Shown: one piece after another, positions 1 to 7,722 of the stretch
How positions within the stretch are numbered: the stretch's first letter is position 1
Layout of the letters: every line of letters begins with the position of its first letter
Source: CAIQPV01 sp963719855
Lineage (GTDB): Bacteria > Pseudomonadota > Gammaproteobacteria > Burkholderiales > Gallionellaceae
Reading direction: 5' to 3'
Assembly: GCA_963719855.1 (NCBI GenBank)
Contig: CAVRDK010000004.1
Coordinates: forward strand, 1,116,001-1,180,000
Length of the DNA stretch: 64,000 nt
The notes under the pieces: generated by a model
What the model saw: the letters and a program-made list of their open reading frames with translations, nothing else
What the model was told of the DNA's origin: nothing
Database searches by the model: none
Translations under genes and position numbers: made by a program

Positions 1-876
1 AAATTAAATGAAGACTTGGTGGAGGCGATATCGCTGGCGCATGATCTCGGCCATACGCCTTTCGGCCATGCTGGACAGGAAGAACTCAATGTTTGCATGA
101 AGGAGCATGGCGGCTTCGAACACAACTTGCAATCATTGCGTGTGGTGGATGTGCTGGAAGAACGCTATGCCGCTTTCGACGGACTGAACCTGTGCTTCGA
201 AACGCGCGAGGGCATCCTCAAGCACTGCGCGCCCGAGCACGCCGCCAGGCTGGGCGATGTGGGCGAACGCTTTCTCAAACAGCAGCGACCCTCGCTGGAA
301 GCGCAGATCGCCAATCTTGCCGATGAGATCGCCTACAACAATCACGACGTGGATGACGGCCTGCGATCCGGGCTGATTACGCTGGAACAGTTGGCCTCGG
401 TGCATCTGTTCGCCGGACATCTCGACGTCGTGCGCAAGGCATATCCCGGCATTGCCGAGCGCCGCCTGATACACGAAACGATACGGCGCATGATTAACAC
501 CTTGGTGACCGACCTCATCCGCGAAACCGAAAATAATATCCGCACCCATGCCGTGCGCGATATTGCCGATGTGCGCAATGCACCGCCTATTGTGGCATTC
601 AGCGCTGAAGTGCACGAGCAGAGTCGCGAGTTAAAAGCATTTCTGCGCACCCACCTCTATCGTCACTACCAAGTGATGCGCATGAGCGCAAAAGCGCGCC
701 GTATCATCAGCGACCTGTTCAACGCATTCATGGAAGATAACCGTTTGCTGCCGCCGCAATTTCAGCGCCAGGCCGAAGCCGACTGTGCCCGCGCCGTGTC
801 CGACTACATCGCCGGCATGACTGACCGCTACGCCATCCGTGAACACCGCCGCATCTTCGCGGTGGAGGAAATCTAA
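1..876 (+). CDS. dgt: dGTPase-like HD-domain triphosphohydrolase, 5' end missing
   Basis: The frame is open from the first base, so the N-terminus lies outside the window and about 291 C-terminal residues are visible. The protein belongs to the HD-domain dNTP triphosphohydrolases, which split dGTP into deoxyguanosine and tripolyphosphate. The metal-binding signature LAHDLGHTPFGHAG is close to the left edge and a second conserved stretch, ADEIAYNNHDVDDG, follows near residue 107. The gene ends at a strong hairpin that it shares with the convergent groEL. Family membership is clear; nucleotide specificity is inferred from the family. Confidence 0.93.
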   Translation, partial: KLNEDLVEAISLAHDLGHTPFGHAGQEELNVCMKEHGGFEHNLQSLRVVDVLEERYAAFDGLNLCFETREGILKHCAPEHAARLGDVGERFLKQQRPSLEAQIANLADEIAYNNHDVDDGLRSGLITLEQLASVHLFAGHLDVVRKAYPGIAERRLIHETIRRMINTLVTDLIRETENNIRTHAVRDIADVRNAPPIVAFSAEVHEQSRELKAFLRTHLYRHYQVMRMSAKARRIISDLFNAFMEDNRLLPPQFQRQAEADCARAVSDYIAGMTDRYAIREHRRIFAVEEI

Positions 877-886
877 TGTTGTAATA

Positions 887-915
887 GACAAACCCCGCAC
901 GAGGCGGGGTTTGTC
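887..915. terminator. Bidirectional hairpin terminator between dgt and groEL
   Basis: A perfect 12-bp stem, GACAAACCCCGC at 887-898 pairing with 904-915, has a 5-base loop. It lies 11 bases after the dgt stop and 31 bases beyond the groEL stop on the other strand, so it can serve both convergent genes. Confidence 0.8.
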
Positions 916-946
916 AGGTGCAACAGCGAACGAAGAATTGCGGCAA

Positions 947-2593
947 TTACATCATGCCGCCCATCCCACCCATACCGCCCATATCACCACCACCCATGCC
1001 GCCGGCTGGCTTGTCTTCAGGCAATTCAGCAACCATACATGCGGTGGTCAGCATCAGGCCGGCGATGGAGGCCGCATTTTGCAATGCGACGCGCGTCACC
1101 TTGGTCGGGTCAACCACGCCCATCGCCAACATGTCGCCGTATTCGCTGGTCGCAGCGTTGTAACCGAAGCTACCCTTGCCTTCCAGTATTTTATTAACCA
1201 CTACCGATGGCTCGTCACCCGCGTTAGCCACGATGGCGCGCAACGGGGATTCCATGGCGCGCAACACAATGGTGATGCCCGCTTCCTGATCATGGTTGTC
1301 GCCCTTCAGTTTTGCTACGGCAGCCTTGGAGCGCAACAGTGCCACGCCGCCGCCGGGAACAATGCCTTCTTCCCAGGCAGCACGGGTAGCATGCAGTGCG
1401 TCTTCGATGCGCGCTTTCTTTTCTTTCATTTCTACTTCGGTTGCAGCACCGACCTTGATCACCGCAACGCCGCCGGACAGCTTGGCTTTGCGTTCTTGCA
1501 GCTTTTCCTTGTCGTAGTCGCTGGAGGATTCTTCGGCTTGCTTGTTGATCTGGCTAATGCGACCCTTGATCGCATCATGCTTGCCTGCGCCATCAATGAT
1601 GATGGTATCTTCCTTGCCCACTTCGATGCGCTTGGCTTGGCCCAATTCGGCCAGCGTGGCCTTCTCCAGCGACAGACCCACTTCTTCGGCGATCACGGTG
1701 CCGCCGGTCAGAATGGCGATGTCTTCCAGCATGGCCTTGCGGCGGTCGCCGAAGCCCGGAGCCTTGACGGCGACAGTCTTCAGGATGCCACGGATGTTGT
1801 TCACCACCAGCGTAGCCAGCGCTTCGCCATCCACATCTTCAGCGATGATCAGCAATGGACGCCCAGCCTTGGCGACTTGTTCCAATAACGGGAGCAGGTC
1901 GCGAATGTTGGAAACCTTTTTGTCGTGCAGCAGGATGAAAGGATTGTCCATCGTTGCAATTTGACGATCCTGGTTGTTGATGAAGTACGGCGAAAGGTAG
2001 CCGCGATCGAATTGCATACCCTCGACTACTTCGAGTTCGCTGTCGAGGGACTTGCCGTCCTCAACCGTGATGACGCCTTCCTTGCCGACCTTGTCCATCG
2101 CGTCGGCAATGATTTTGCCGATGTTAGCGTCAGAGTTGGCGGAAATGGAGCCTACTTGGGCAATTTCCTTGCTGGTGGTGCAAGGCTTGGAGATATTCTT
2201 CAGTTCTGCAACGGCTGCGATGACTGCCTTGTCGATGCCGCGCTTCAAATCCATCGGGTTCATGCCGGCGGCAACGAACTTCATGCCTTCCTGTACGATG
2301 GATTGCGCCAGCACGGTTGCAGTGGTGGTGCCGTCACCGGCCACGTCGGAAGTCTTGGAAGCAACTTCCTTAACCATCTGTGCGCCCATGTTCTCGAACT
2401 TGTCCTTCAGTTCGATTTCCTTGGCGACGGATACGCCGTCCTTGGTGATAGTGGGGGCACCATAAGAGCGATCCAGCACTACATTACGGCCCTTTGGACC
2501 CAGAGTAACCTTGACCGCATCGGCCAGAATGTTGACACCGACAACCATTTTGTTGCGTGCGGCGTCATGAAATTTAACGTCTTTAGCTGCCAT
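947..2593 (-). CDS. groL: Chaperonin GroEL (Hsp60)
   Basis: A full-length 548-residue GroEL. It forms the double-ring chaperonin that folds cytosolic proteins using ATP with GroES as the lid. The start MAAKDVKFHDAARNKM, the nucleotide-binding stretch GDGTTTATVLA near residue 86 and the Gly-Met-rich tail ending in GGMGGMGGMM are all typical. It is the second gene of the groES-groEL operon, 29 bases after groES, with an AGGAGA ribosome-binding site. Regulation is through the promoter and CIRCE element upstream of groES. Confidence 0.98.
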   Translation of the reverse strand: MAAKDVKFHDAARNKMVVGVNILADAVKVTLGPKGRNVVLDRSYGAPTITKDGVSVAKEIELKDKFENMGAQMVKEVASKTSDVAGDGTTTATVLAQSIVQEGMKFVAAGMNPMDLKRGIDKAVIAAVAELKNISKPCTTSKEIAQVGSISANSDANIGKIIADAMDKVGKEGVITVEDGKSLDSELEVVEGMQFDRGYLSPYFINNQDRQIATMDNPFILLHDKKVSNIRDLLPLLEQVAKAGRPLLIIAEDVDGEALATLVVNNIRGILKTVAVKAPGFGDRRKAMLEDIAILTGGTVIAEEVGLSLEKATLAELGQAKRIEVGKEDTIIIDGAGKHDAIKGRISQINKQAEESSSDYDKEKLQERKAKLSGGVAVIKVGAATEVEMKEKKARIEDALHATRAAWEEGIVPGGGVALLRSKAAVAKLKGDNHDQEAGITIVLRAMESPLRAIVANAGDEPSVVVNKILEGKGSFGYNAATSEYGDMLAMGVVDPTKVTRVALQNAASIAGLMLTTACMVAELPEDKPAGGMGGGDMGGMGGMGGMM

Positions 2594-2622
2594 GTTATGT
2601 TCTCCTGAAATTCGTAAATTGC

Positions 2623-2913
2623 TTAGGCTTCAACTACGCCGATGATGTCATCTTCGCGCATGGTCATATATTCCTGACCGTCCATCTTGAAGGTCTGTCC
2701 GGCGTATTTGCCAAACAACACTTTATCGCCTTTTTTCACACTCATCGGACGCAGCTTGCCGTCGTCACCGATTTTGCCGTTGCCTACAGCGATGATTTCG
2801 CCTTGATCGGGCTTTTCGGTAGCGGCATCAGGAATCACGATTCCAGACGCAGTTTTACGTTCTTCTTCCAGGCGCTTGACTATGACGCGGTCATTCAAAG
2901 GGCGGACTTTCAT
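2623..2913 (-). CDS. groS: Co-chaperonin GroES
   Basis: A 96-residue Hsp10, the normal family length. It caps the GroEL cylinder. The N-terminus MKVRPLNDRVIVKR and the end EDDIIGVVEA match the family. It is the first gene of the groES-groEL operon and has an AGGAGA ribosome-binding site. About 90 bases of leader separate it from the CIRCE operator. Confidence 0.98.
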   Translation of the reverse strand: MKVRPLNDRVIVKRLEEERKTASGIVIPDAATEKPDQGEIIAVGNGKIGDDGKLRPMSVKKGDKVLFGKYAGQTFKMDGQEYMTMREDDIIGVVEA

Positions 2914-3003
2914 ACATTTTTCTCCTAAAACAATTGGTTAAGTTAAAAGCGGCGCTGCCGGTTAGCTATACATAGCCATTCGACTGATGAAACTACTAGC
3001 TGG

Positions 3004-3030
3004 TTAGCACTCGCCGTTAACGAGTGCTAA
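3004..3030 (-). promoter_or_regulatory. CIRCE operator (HrcA site) of groESL
   Basis: A perfect CIRCE inverted repeat: TTAGCACTC at 3004-3012, a 9-base spacer, and GAGTGCTAA at 3022-3030. This is the exact consensus bound by the heat-shock repressor HrcA. It lies between the groES start and the sigma-32-type promoter, just downstream of the -10 element. Confidence 0.95.
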
Positions 3031-3059
3031 TGATATGGGCAGAGTGAGCAGATTTCAAG
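3031..3059 (-). promoter_or_regulatory. Sigma-32-type heat-shock promoter of groESL
   Basis: On the minus strand CTTGAAA (3059-3053) is followed after 13 bases by CCCATATCA (3039-3031). This fits the sigma-32 consensus (CTTGAAA, 11-15 bases, CCCATnT). The -10 element abuts the CIRCE repeat, so activation by sigma-32 and repression by HrcA would act on the same start. Confidence 0.7.
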
Positions 3060-3130
3060 AGCACAGCAAAAATTTAGCTGTCAAATGTAGGTTATGTTCA
3101 GTTGCAATTAGCGATGTTCAGTTGTATTTA

Positions 3131-3451
3131 TTAATGGATACGTTTGTTTGCGAGAAACATAGCAAATTGGTATGACCGTAACAATTCGAGTCTCTTAATT
3201 GGCTCGCTGACATCACCACCCAGTTCCTTCAGCAGTTTAATATTGATTGAAAGCACTTTGATCTCAATTTCCAACGAGTTCATATCATTAAGATAGCGCC
3301 GATCGCTTATACAGCGTCGATTGCTTATACGGCAATCGTTCTCACGGTGAAAATCGTTATTGTTACGACGATCAAGTATTAAGCGACGTCCACTTAGCAC
3401 TCGTCGATTTTGGTAAGTGTCAGTAAGTTGTAAAGATGATTCATTAACCAT
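3131..3451 (-). CDS. Hypothetical protein with repeated RR/DRR motifs
   Basis: A 106-residue protein from ATG 3451; a TTG at 3460 is an alternative. I do not recognise a family. The N-terminal half is rich in Arg, Asn and Asp, with NRR, GRR, DRR, NRR and DRR spaced roughly 8-10 residues apart. The C-terminal half, from about residue 55, is predicted helical (LEIEIKVLSINIKLLKEL). No signal peptide or membrane segment is seen, and no good Shine-Dalgarno sequence precedes either start. It stands alone upstream of groES. Confidence 0.4.
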   Translation of the reverse strand: MVNESSLQLTDTYQNRRVLSGRRLILDRRNNNDFHRENDCRISNRRCISDRRYLNDMNSLEIEIKVLSINIKLLKELGGDVSEPIKRLELLRSYQFAMFLANKRIH

Positions 3452-3460
3452 ATAAATCAA

Positions 3461-3758
3461 ATCGGGAAAGTACGTTGTTTTTGGATAACTAAAATTCTAA
3501 CATATACTTTCCCGACCCTTGTAAATATTCCTGATCATCCGCTTTTTGCAATACTGACAGAAGGTATGCTAGGAATGAATTACAGCTTCCAGAAATATCG
3601 AATAGCAGGAATGGGTCTGACGCTGCCTGTCACCAGCGTCCGCTACTGGGTGATCTGAATAACTTATCCGACGCAAAGTTCCGATGGCAGCTTTAGAGAT
3701 AGCTATAAACCAACTGGCGCTGTTAGCGAATAGCAATGTAGATTAGCATTTAGCGATG
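3461..3758. other. Intergenic region without a recognisable gene
   Basis: No convincing coding frame. From about 3690 the sequence becomes rich in short TAGC words (GTTAGCGAATAGCAATG, ATTTAGCGATGTTAATTAG). The word ATTAGCGATGTT also occurs near 3107, suggesting decayed dispersed repeats. Confidence 0.4.
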
Positions 3759-3854
3759 TTAATTAGCGATTGCCGATGGAATTAACATGGCTTCAGCGAT
3801 TTCCGTGCCTGAACGCTCACCATATTTTTTCAGGCACAGGAGGATTTCATTCAT
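3759..3854 (-). pseudogene. Broken partial copy of the winged-helix gene at 4505-4771
   Basis: Read on the minus strand from ATG 3854 this gives MNEILLCLKKYGERSG then TEIAEA and stops after 31 codons. The neighbouring intact gene begins MNEILQHLKKHGERSD then KEIAEA. DNA similarity runs over about 70 bases and is lost after the EIAEA codons. This looks like the remnant of a local duplication, with the PilZ gene lying between the two copies. Confidence 0.6.
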
Positions 3855-3928
3855 ATGGTTACTACCATAACCTCTCCAAGATGTTGCAGTTGGTTTTTGA
3901 GTGCACCCTTATAGTAAATCAGCTTATT

Positions 3929-4414
3929 TCAACTATAGCTCACATTAATTTCTGGTATCGCTCGCTGGGACATGATGTTCGACAGGATACGCTTGCCCTC
4001 TCCCTTGAAATGCAGGAAGCTTATCCCTATGCGAAATTGGTTCTTAGACGAGTCCAGTACGGTATGGATCATGCGGCATTGAATTTCGACGATGGTCTCT
4101 TTCTGCCCCGGGTGAAGTGGGGGTATCGCAAGCAACATGACCACATCCGACATCATGAAAATATTGTGATCGACAAGGACGCTCGCCCCCCACGCAGACA
4201 AGTCATGAGTTCGGCCATGATAGATATCATTTTTGTCTCCATTCTTATGGACAATGGCAATCCGCCAATGGATCGGATGTCTGTAATGCTTCCTATGCTC
4301 ATTGGGAACCGATGAGCGCTTCAACTGGTTAACACTTCCCTTTGCACCCACATTTATCTGACTCACAAACCCACCTTTGTTATTTATGGATTCCTGCGCA
4401 TCGTAACGACACAT
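3929..4414 (-). CDS. PilZ-domain protein (probable c-di-GMP receptor)
   Basis: A 161-residue single PilZ-domain protein. The c-di-GMP-binding signature is present: an RxxxR motif in HRKHYRHP near residue 40 and a DxSxxG motif in HDLSAWGAS near residue 73, spaced as in known binders. The first 35 residues are not conserved and a later start is possible. PilZ proteins couple c-di-GMP to motility, adhesion or exopolysaccharide. The window also holds an HD-GYP protein (5.9 kb) and a GGDEF-EAL protein (35 kb) that could make or degrade the signal. The specific target is unknown. Confidence 0.75.
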   Translation of the reverse strand: MCRYDAQESINNKGGFVSQINVGAKGSVNQLKRSSVPNEHRKHYRHPIHWRIAIVHKNGDKNDIYHGRTHDLSAWGASVLVDHNIFMMSDVVMLLAIPPLHPGQKETIVEIQCRMIHTVLDSSKNQFRIGISFLHFKGEGKRILSNIMSQRAIPEINVSYS

Positions 4415-4504
4415 GGATATTCATAACCAAACGCCATTCAAAAATCCCTACATCTTAGGGGGTAAGATGCGGAAGCAGATTAAGACTAAAACCGTATAGC
4501 GGGT

Positions 4505-4771
4505 CTATGACAACGTTAGCTGAACCTTCGATTTCGACCCCGATTTAGCACCTGGTTTGGCCGGTGGCGTATACCCGGAAATCCTGCAAATTATTGACTC
4601 GATTTCCTTGTCTTTAACAAATTTAGTCGATTGGCACACCATTATCTGGCCCTTGGCCTTAAGCTCTGCCAAATGGAGGTGCACTTCAGTCAGTGGAATA
4701 CCAGTAGCTTCGGCGATTTCTTTGTCAGAGCGCTCACCATGCTTTTTCAGATGCTGGAGAATTTCATTCAT
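4505..4771 (-). CDS. Small winged helix-turn-helix protein
   Basis: An 88-residue protein whose N-terminal 60 residues form a winged-helix pattern: MNEILQHLKKHGERSD, KEIAEATGIPLTEVHLHL, then KGQIMVC. The second helix pair resembles the DNA-reading helix of MarR/DprA-type folds. The tail is basic and rich in Lys, Ser and Pro. It is probably a DNA-binding regulator; its target is unknown. A truncated duplicate lies at 3759-3854. It is separated by 47 bases from the HU gene upstream and may be co-transcribed with it. Confidence 0.55.
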   Translation of the reverse strand: MNEILQHLKKHGERSDKEIAEATGIPLTEVHLHLAELKAKGQIMVCQSTKFVKDKEIESIICRISGYTPPAKPGAKSGSKSKVQLTLS

Positions 4772-4818
4772 AAATAATAAGACCGACTTATATCACCGGT
4801 CTTTGTTTGTGCCATTCC

Positions 4819-5103
4819 TTACTTTTTAGCGCCATTCACAGCAGCCTTCAGAGTAGCACCTGCCTTGAATGCAGGTTGCTTGGACGCCTTGATCTTCAGC
4901 TCGGCACCCGTCTTTGGGTTACGACCGATACGTGCGGCACGCTTGCGTACCTCGAATGAGCCGAAGCCAACGAGTGCTACTTTATCGCCTTTCTTAAGTG
5001 CGCCAGATATGATGTCGATGAAAGCTGCGATGGAGCGGTCTGCATTGGCTTTGGTGCTTTCGGTTTTTGTTGCTAGCGCTTCGATCAGTTCTTTACGGTT
5101 CAT
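4819..5103 (-). CDS. hupB: DNA-binding protein HU, beta-type
   Basis: A 94-residue histone-like HU protein of normal length. It bends and compacts DNA as a dimer. Family features include MNRKELIEALATKT at the start, GFGSFEVRKRAARIGRNP near residue 46 and the Lys-rich end. AGGAG precedes the ATG by 9 bases. The stop of a small upstream frame (5100-5375) overlaps the ATG, suggesting translational coupling. Confidence 0.95.
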   Translation of the reverse strand: MNRKELIEALATKTESTKANADRSIAAFIDIISGALKKGDKVALVGFGSFEVRKRAARIGRNPKTGAELKIKASKQPAFKAGATLKAAVNGAKK

Positions 5104-5375
5104 TTGCTATTACTCCTATAGTTGTGGTTAAAAGCCTCGGTGGATTGTTTTGGTTGCGTGAAGAAGCTTAGTACATTTGAGGATATGTTTTCTTGGTCAG
5201 GCTTGGGCGGTTTCAACTCGTTCTCTGTCGCATGAAGAGTTTCATACCTTGCCCGCAACTCTTGCATTTTTGGAGAGGTTGGAACGAAAGATGAGTCTCG
5301 ATACAATCTGCAGGGCGGACTGCTAGTGGCACGATCAGCGGAGTGAACTTCTAAATCTGGCTTGACAGGTAACAC
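5100..5375 (-). CDS. Hypothetical protein coupled to HU
   Basis: A possible 91-codon gene from GTG 5375, preceded by GGGGAG at good spacing. Its TGA overlaps the HU start in an ATGA arrangement. The product is polar, rich in Pro, Ser and Asn, and has no recognised domain, signal peptide or membrane segment. Support comes only from the ribosome-binding site and the overlap; it could be non-coding leader of hupB. Confidence 0.4.
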   Translation of the reverse strand: MLPVKPDLEVHSADRATSSPPCRLYRDSSFVPTSPKMQELRARYETLHATENELKPPKPDQENISSNVLSFFTQPKQSTEAFNHNYRSNSK

Positions 5376-5901
5376 GGTACTCCCCTTGTCGAAAACAGAA
5401 GAGCAACCAGAATACTACCCGGCGGCCCCGCTATCATAGGTTTTACCCCTTAGATCGGAAACTTTGCGTCCCTGCTTTTCAGCAGGTTTGCCTTTTTCAA
5501 TGGACAAAATAAAAATACTAATAGCCCATAAACATATTATGGGCAAAATAATTTTTTTGCGCAAGCAGAAAGATATTTCATCAGCCTGCACCTGAAAAAT
5601 ATCTTTTCTGATAATGAGTTAAGTGAATCGGCAGCTACCGAGGATTTCTCGTTAGTTTGCCAAAGCGAGTTATGGGCTAAATTTCACGATGCAATATGAA
5701 CAGCCACGCATTGATTTCATTGAACGAGCCAAATCGTTGGCTCTGCGCATCCAGCCAGATGCGACGATGGCTAATGGGGCGATCTTGGCGCATTTTACGC
5801 TATAGAACTATCGCCCCTATTGGCAATGTCAGGCTGCATAGCATTGGTGAAAGCCTGTTATTTCTCAATAAAATCAGGATCGGTTACTATCGACCTTATT
5901 G
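5376..5901. other. Intergenic region with two stem-loops, no clear gene
   Basis: No supported gene. Two hairpins occur: CCTGC/GCAGG at 5471-5486 followed by a T-rich run, and the 8-bp stem GCCCATAA/TTATGGGC at 5524-5544 followed by AAAATAATTTTTTT, which resembles a plus-strand terminator. The long upstream region of hupB lies here, so its promoters are expected in this stretch but I cannot place them firmly. Confidence 0.4.
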
Positions 5902-7440
5902 TCAAACAACACTGGAAGTTTGACCTTGTGTCAGAAATAACTTCAGGGCCGTAAGGACACCACCATCGAATTTGTGGTTGTCTACATTCTGTTGCAGGAT
6001 GTCCAGAGCTTGTTCTGGTGTCATGCCCTTGCGATAGTGTCGATCTGACGTCAACGCTTCATAAACGTCGGCGACGGTCAGAATTTTTGCCATAAACGGG
6101 ATTTCGCTGGCATCCAACCCGCTGGGATAGCCCGAACCGTCGAGGTATTCGTGATGGGAAGATGCGATCAGCGGTACACCGCGATATTTTCGGGCAAAAT
6201 GAATTTTTTCGAGGATATCGCAGGTGATTGTTGCATGCTGTTTTATGTGCGTGAACTCGGTATTATCCAGTTTGCCGTTTTTCTTGAGGACGCAGTCGTC
6301 AATGCCGATCTTCCCGTAGTCGTGCAGGATGGCCGAGACTCGCAGTACGTCCAGATCGGCTTCAGTAAATCCCATCGTGCTAGCGATCCCCACAGAAATC
6401 TGTGCGACTCTTTGCGAGTGTCCGGCTGTCAGAGTGTCGCGCGCGTCAATCGAGGCCGCCAGCGCTTCCAGCACGCTGTGAAATTGCCGCTCACCGTCCT
6501 TGTGCAACAGCGCATTTTCGATGGCGATGGAAACAATTCCGGCAACGCCGGTAAGCATCTCGACATCCTGCTCGCTGAAATCGCTGGACAGTTTGTTGAT
6601 CATCTGGATAGCGCCCAACGCCTCGCCGTTTGCGCCACGCAATGGCACGCACAGTATGTTTCGTGTGTGATAGCCGGTAAGTTTGTCGAAGGAAGAATCG
6701 AAGCGCGGGTCGGATGCGGCATCGGGTATCAGCAGCATCTGGTTGGTCAGGGCGACCAGGCCAGCGATGCCGAGTTTTATATTCAGGGTGATTGTATTTC
6801 CTTCGAGGCCTTCGGAATACAGTGATGTCAGTTGGCCTGTTGCGCCGTCGGTTACGAAAATCGAACTGCGTTCGAATCCGATCTGTCCATGCAATACATC
6901 CATTTCATCGCGGGAGCGTTGCATGTCCAACTCCCCTTCTTGTATTAACCGGCTCAATCGCTGCACTGCGACTGTGAAAATTCTCTCGTCCTCTTTGGTA
7001 AATCGCCCCGTTGTTCTGTTCAGAAGCTCAACCCCGCCGAGCATCATTCCATCGTCGCCGATGATAGGGGAGGCCATGATACTGTGGGTTTTGTATCCCG
7101 TCAGGTTATCAACATCCGTATTAAAATAAGGGTGTTGATGGGCATTTACAATATTAAATATCCTGCGCTGGAGGATAGCAGCACCGATAATGCCCATCTG
7201 CAATGGCACGACGATGGCATTGTTTTCGATTCCCTGAGCGAAGCATGCGCGCAACTGCATGGTATCCCAATCGAGAAGAAACAGGGTGCTACGGTCAGTG
7301 CCCAACAATTTCGACACTTCGCGCATAATGATGTCCGGCAGTCGGGTGATGTCGCGCTCAACACCAAGGCGGTACTGAATTTCCATCAGTTTCCGATAGT
7401 GCTGATGCTGGTCGTCCGGTATATGTTGCTCGCTTTGCAT
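5902..7440 (-). CDS. GAF-GAF-HD-GYP protein, probable c-di-GMP phosphodiesterase
   Basis: A 512-residue cytosolic signalling protein. A GAF domain spans about residues 25-170, a second shorter GAF about 185-320, and an HD-GYP domain about 325-500. Catalytic motifs are intact: ILHDYGKIGI and SSHHEYLDGSGYP, including the HHE and GYP elements. HD-GYP enzymes linearise c-di-GMP using a bound metal centre, and the GAF domains probably sense a small ligand or redox state. The gene stands alone, divergent from bioA, with GGGG seven bases before the ATG. Confidence 0.9.
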   Translation of the reverse strand: MQSEQHIPDDQHQHYRKLMEIQYRLGVERDITRLPDIIMREVSKLLGTDRSTLFLLDWDTMQLRACFAQGIENNAIVVPLQMGIIGAAILQRRIFNIVNAHQHPYFNTDVDNLTGYKTHSIMASPIIGDDGMMLGGVELLNRTTGRFTKEDERIFTVAVQRLSRLIQEGELDMQRSRDEMDVLHGQIGFERSSIFVTDGATGQLTSLYSEGLEGNTITLNIKLGIAGLVALTNQMLLIPDAASDPRFDSSFDKLTGYHTRNILCVPLRGANGEALGAIQMINKLSSDFSEQDVEMLTGVAGIVSIAIENALLHKDGERQFHSVLEALAASIDARDTLTAGHSQRVAQISVGIASTMGFTEADLDVLRVSAILHDYGKIGIDDCVLKKNGKLDNTEFTHIKQHATITCDILEKIHFARKYRGVPLIASSHHEYLDGSGYPSGLDASEIPFMAKILTVADVYEALTSDRHYRKGMTPEQALDILQQNVDNHKFDGGVLTALKLFLTQGQTSSVV

Positions 7441-7722
7441 CGTAGCCCCTATATTTTGTTCATAGCTCAGCCGGGTTCAGTCCAGAACGGCAATTTGAAA
7501 CTATTTCAACGCGACAAACACCAACGCACTGAATTATCATACTTTGTGCGCCTGAATTCCAGCGCATGATAGTCTATTCAAATTTAAACTTGTACTCCCT
7601 GTGTTCTTTGCACGGGGGCAACGCGCTTTAGGTTTTATTTTAAGCGTAGCGTGCCGATTTTGGTTTTTTGTGCCGTAATCACCCGCAGTTTTGCTGAGGG
7701 GATATTGTCTGGAGTGGCGTCA

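Noticed and set aside
839..1888. A 349-codon open frame on the plus strand across groEL
   Set aside because: It is antisense to a certain groEL gene, rich in His and Gln with no domain, and is explained by the codon bias of the real gene.
3770..4315. A 181-codon plus-strand frame over the PilZ gene
   Set aside because: The minus strand encodes a PilZ domain with both signature motifs; the plus-strand frame is its shadow and also crosses the duplicated winged-helix remnant.
5696..5923. A 75-codon plus-strand frame near the end of the HD-GYP gene
   Set aside because: It has no ribosome-binding site, no conserved sequence and overlaps the 3' end of the HD-GYP gene.
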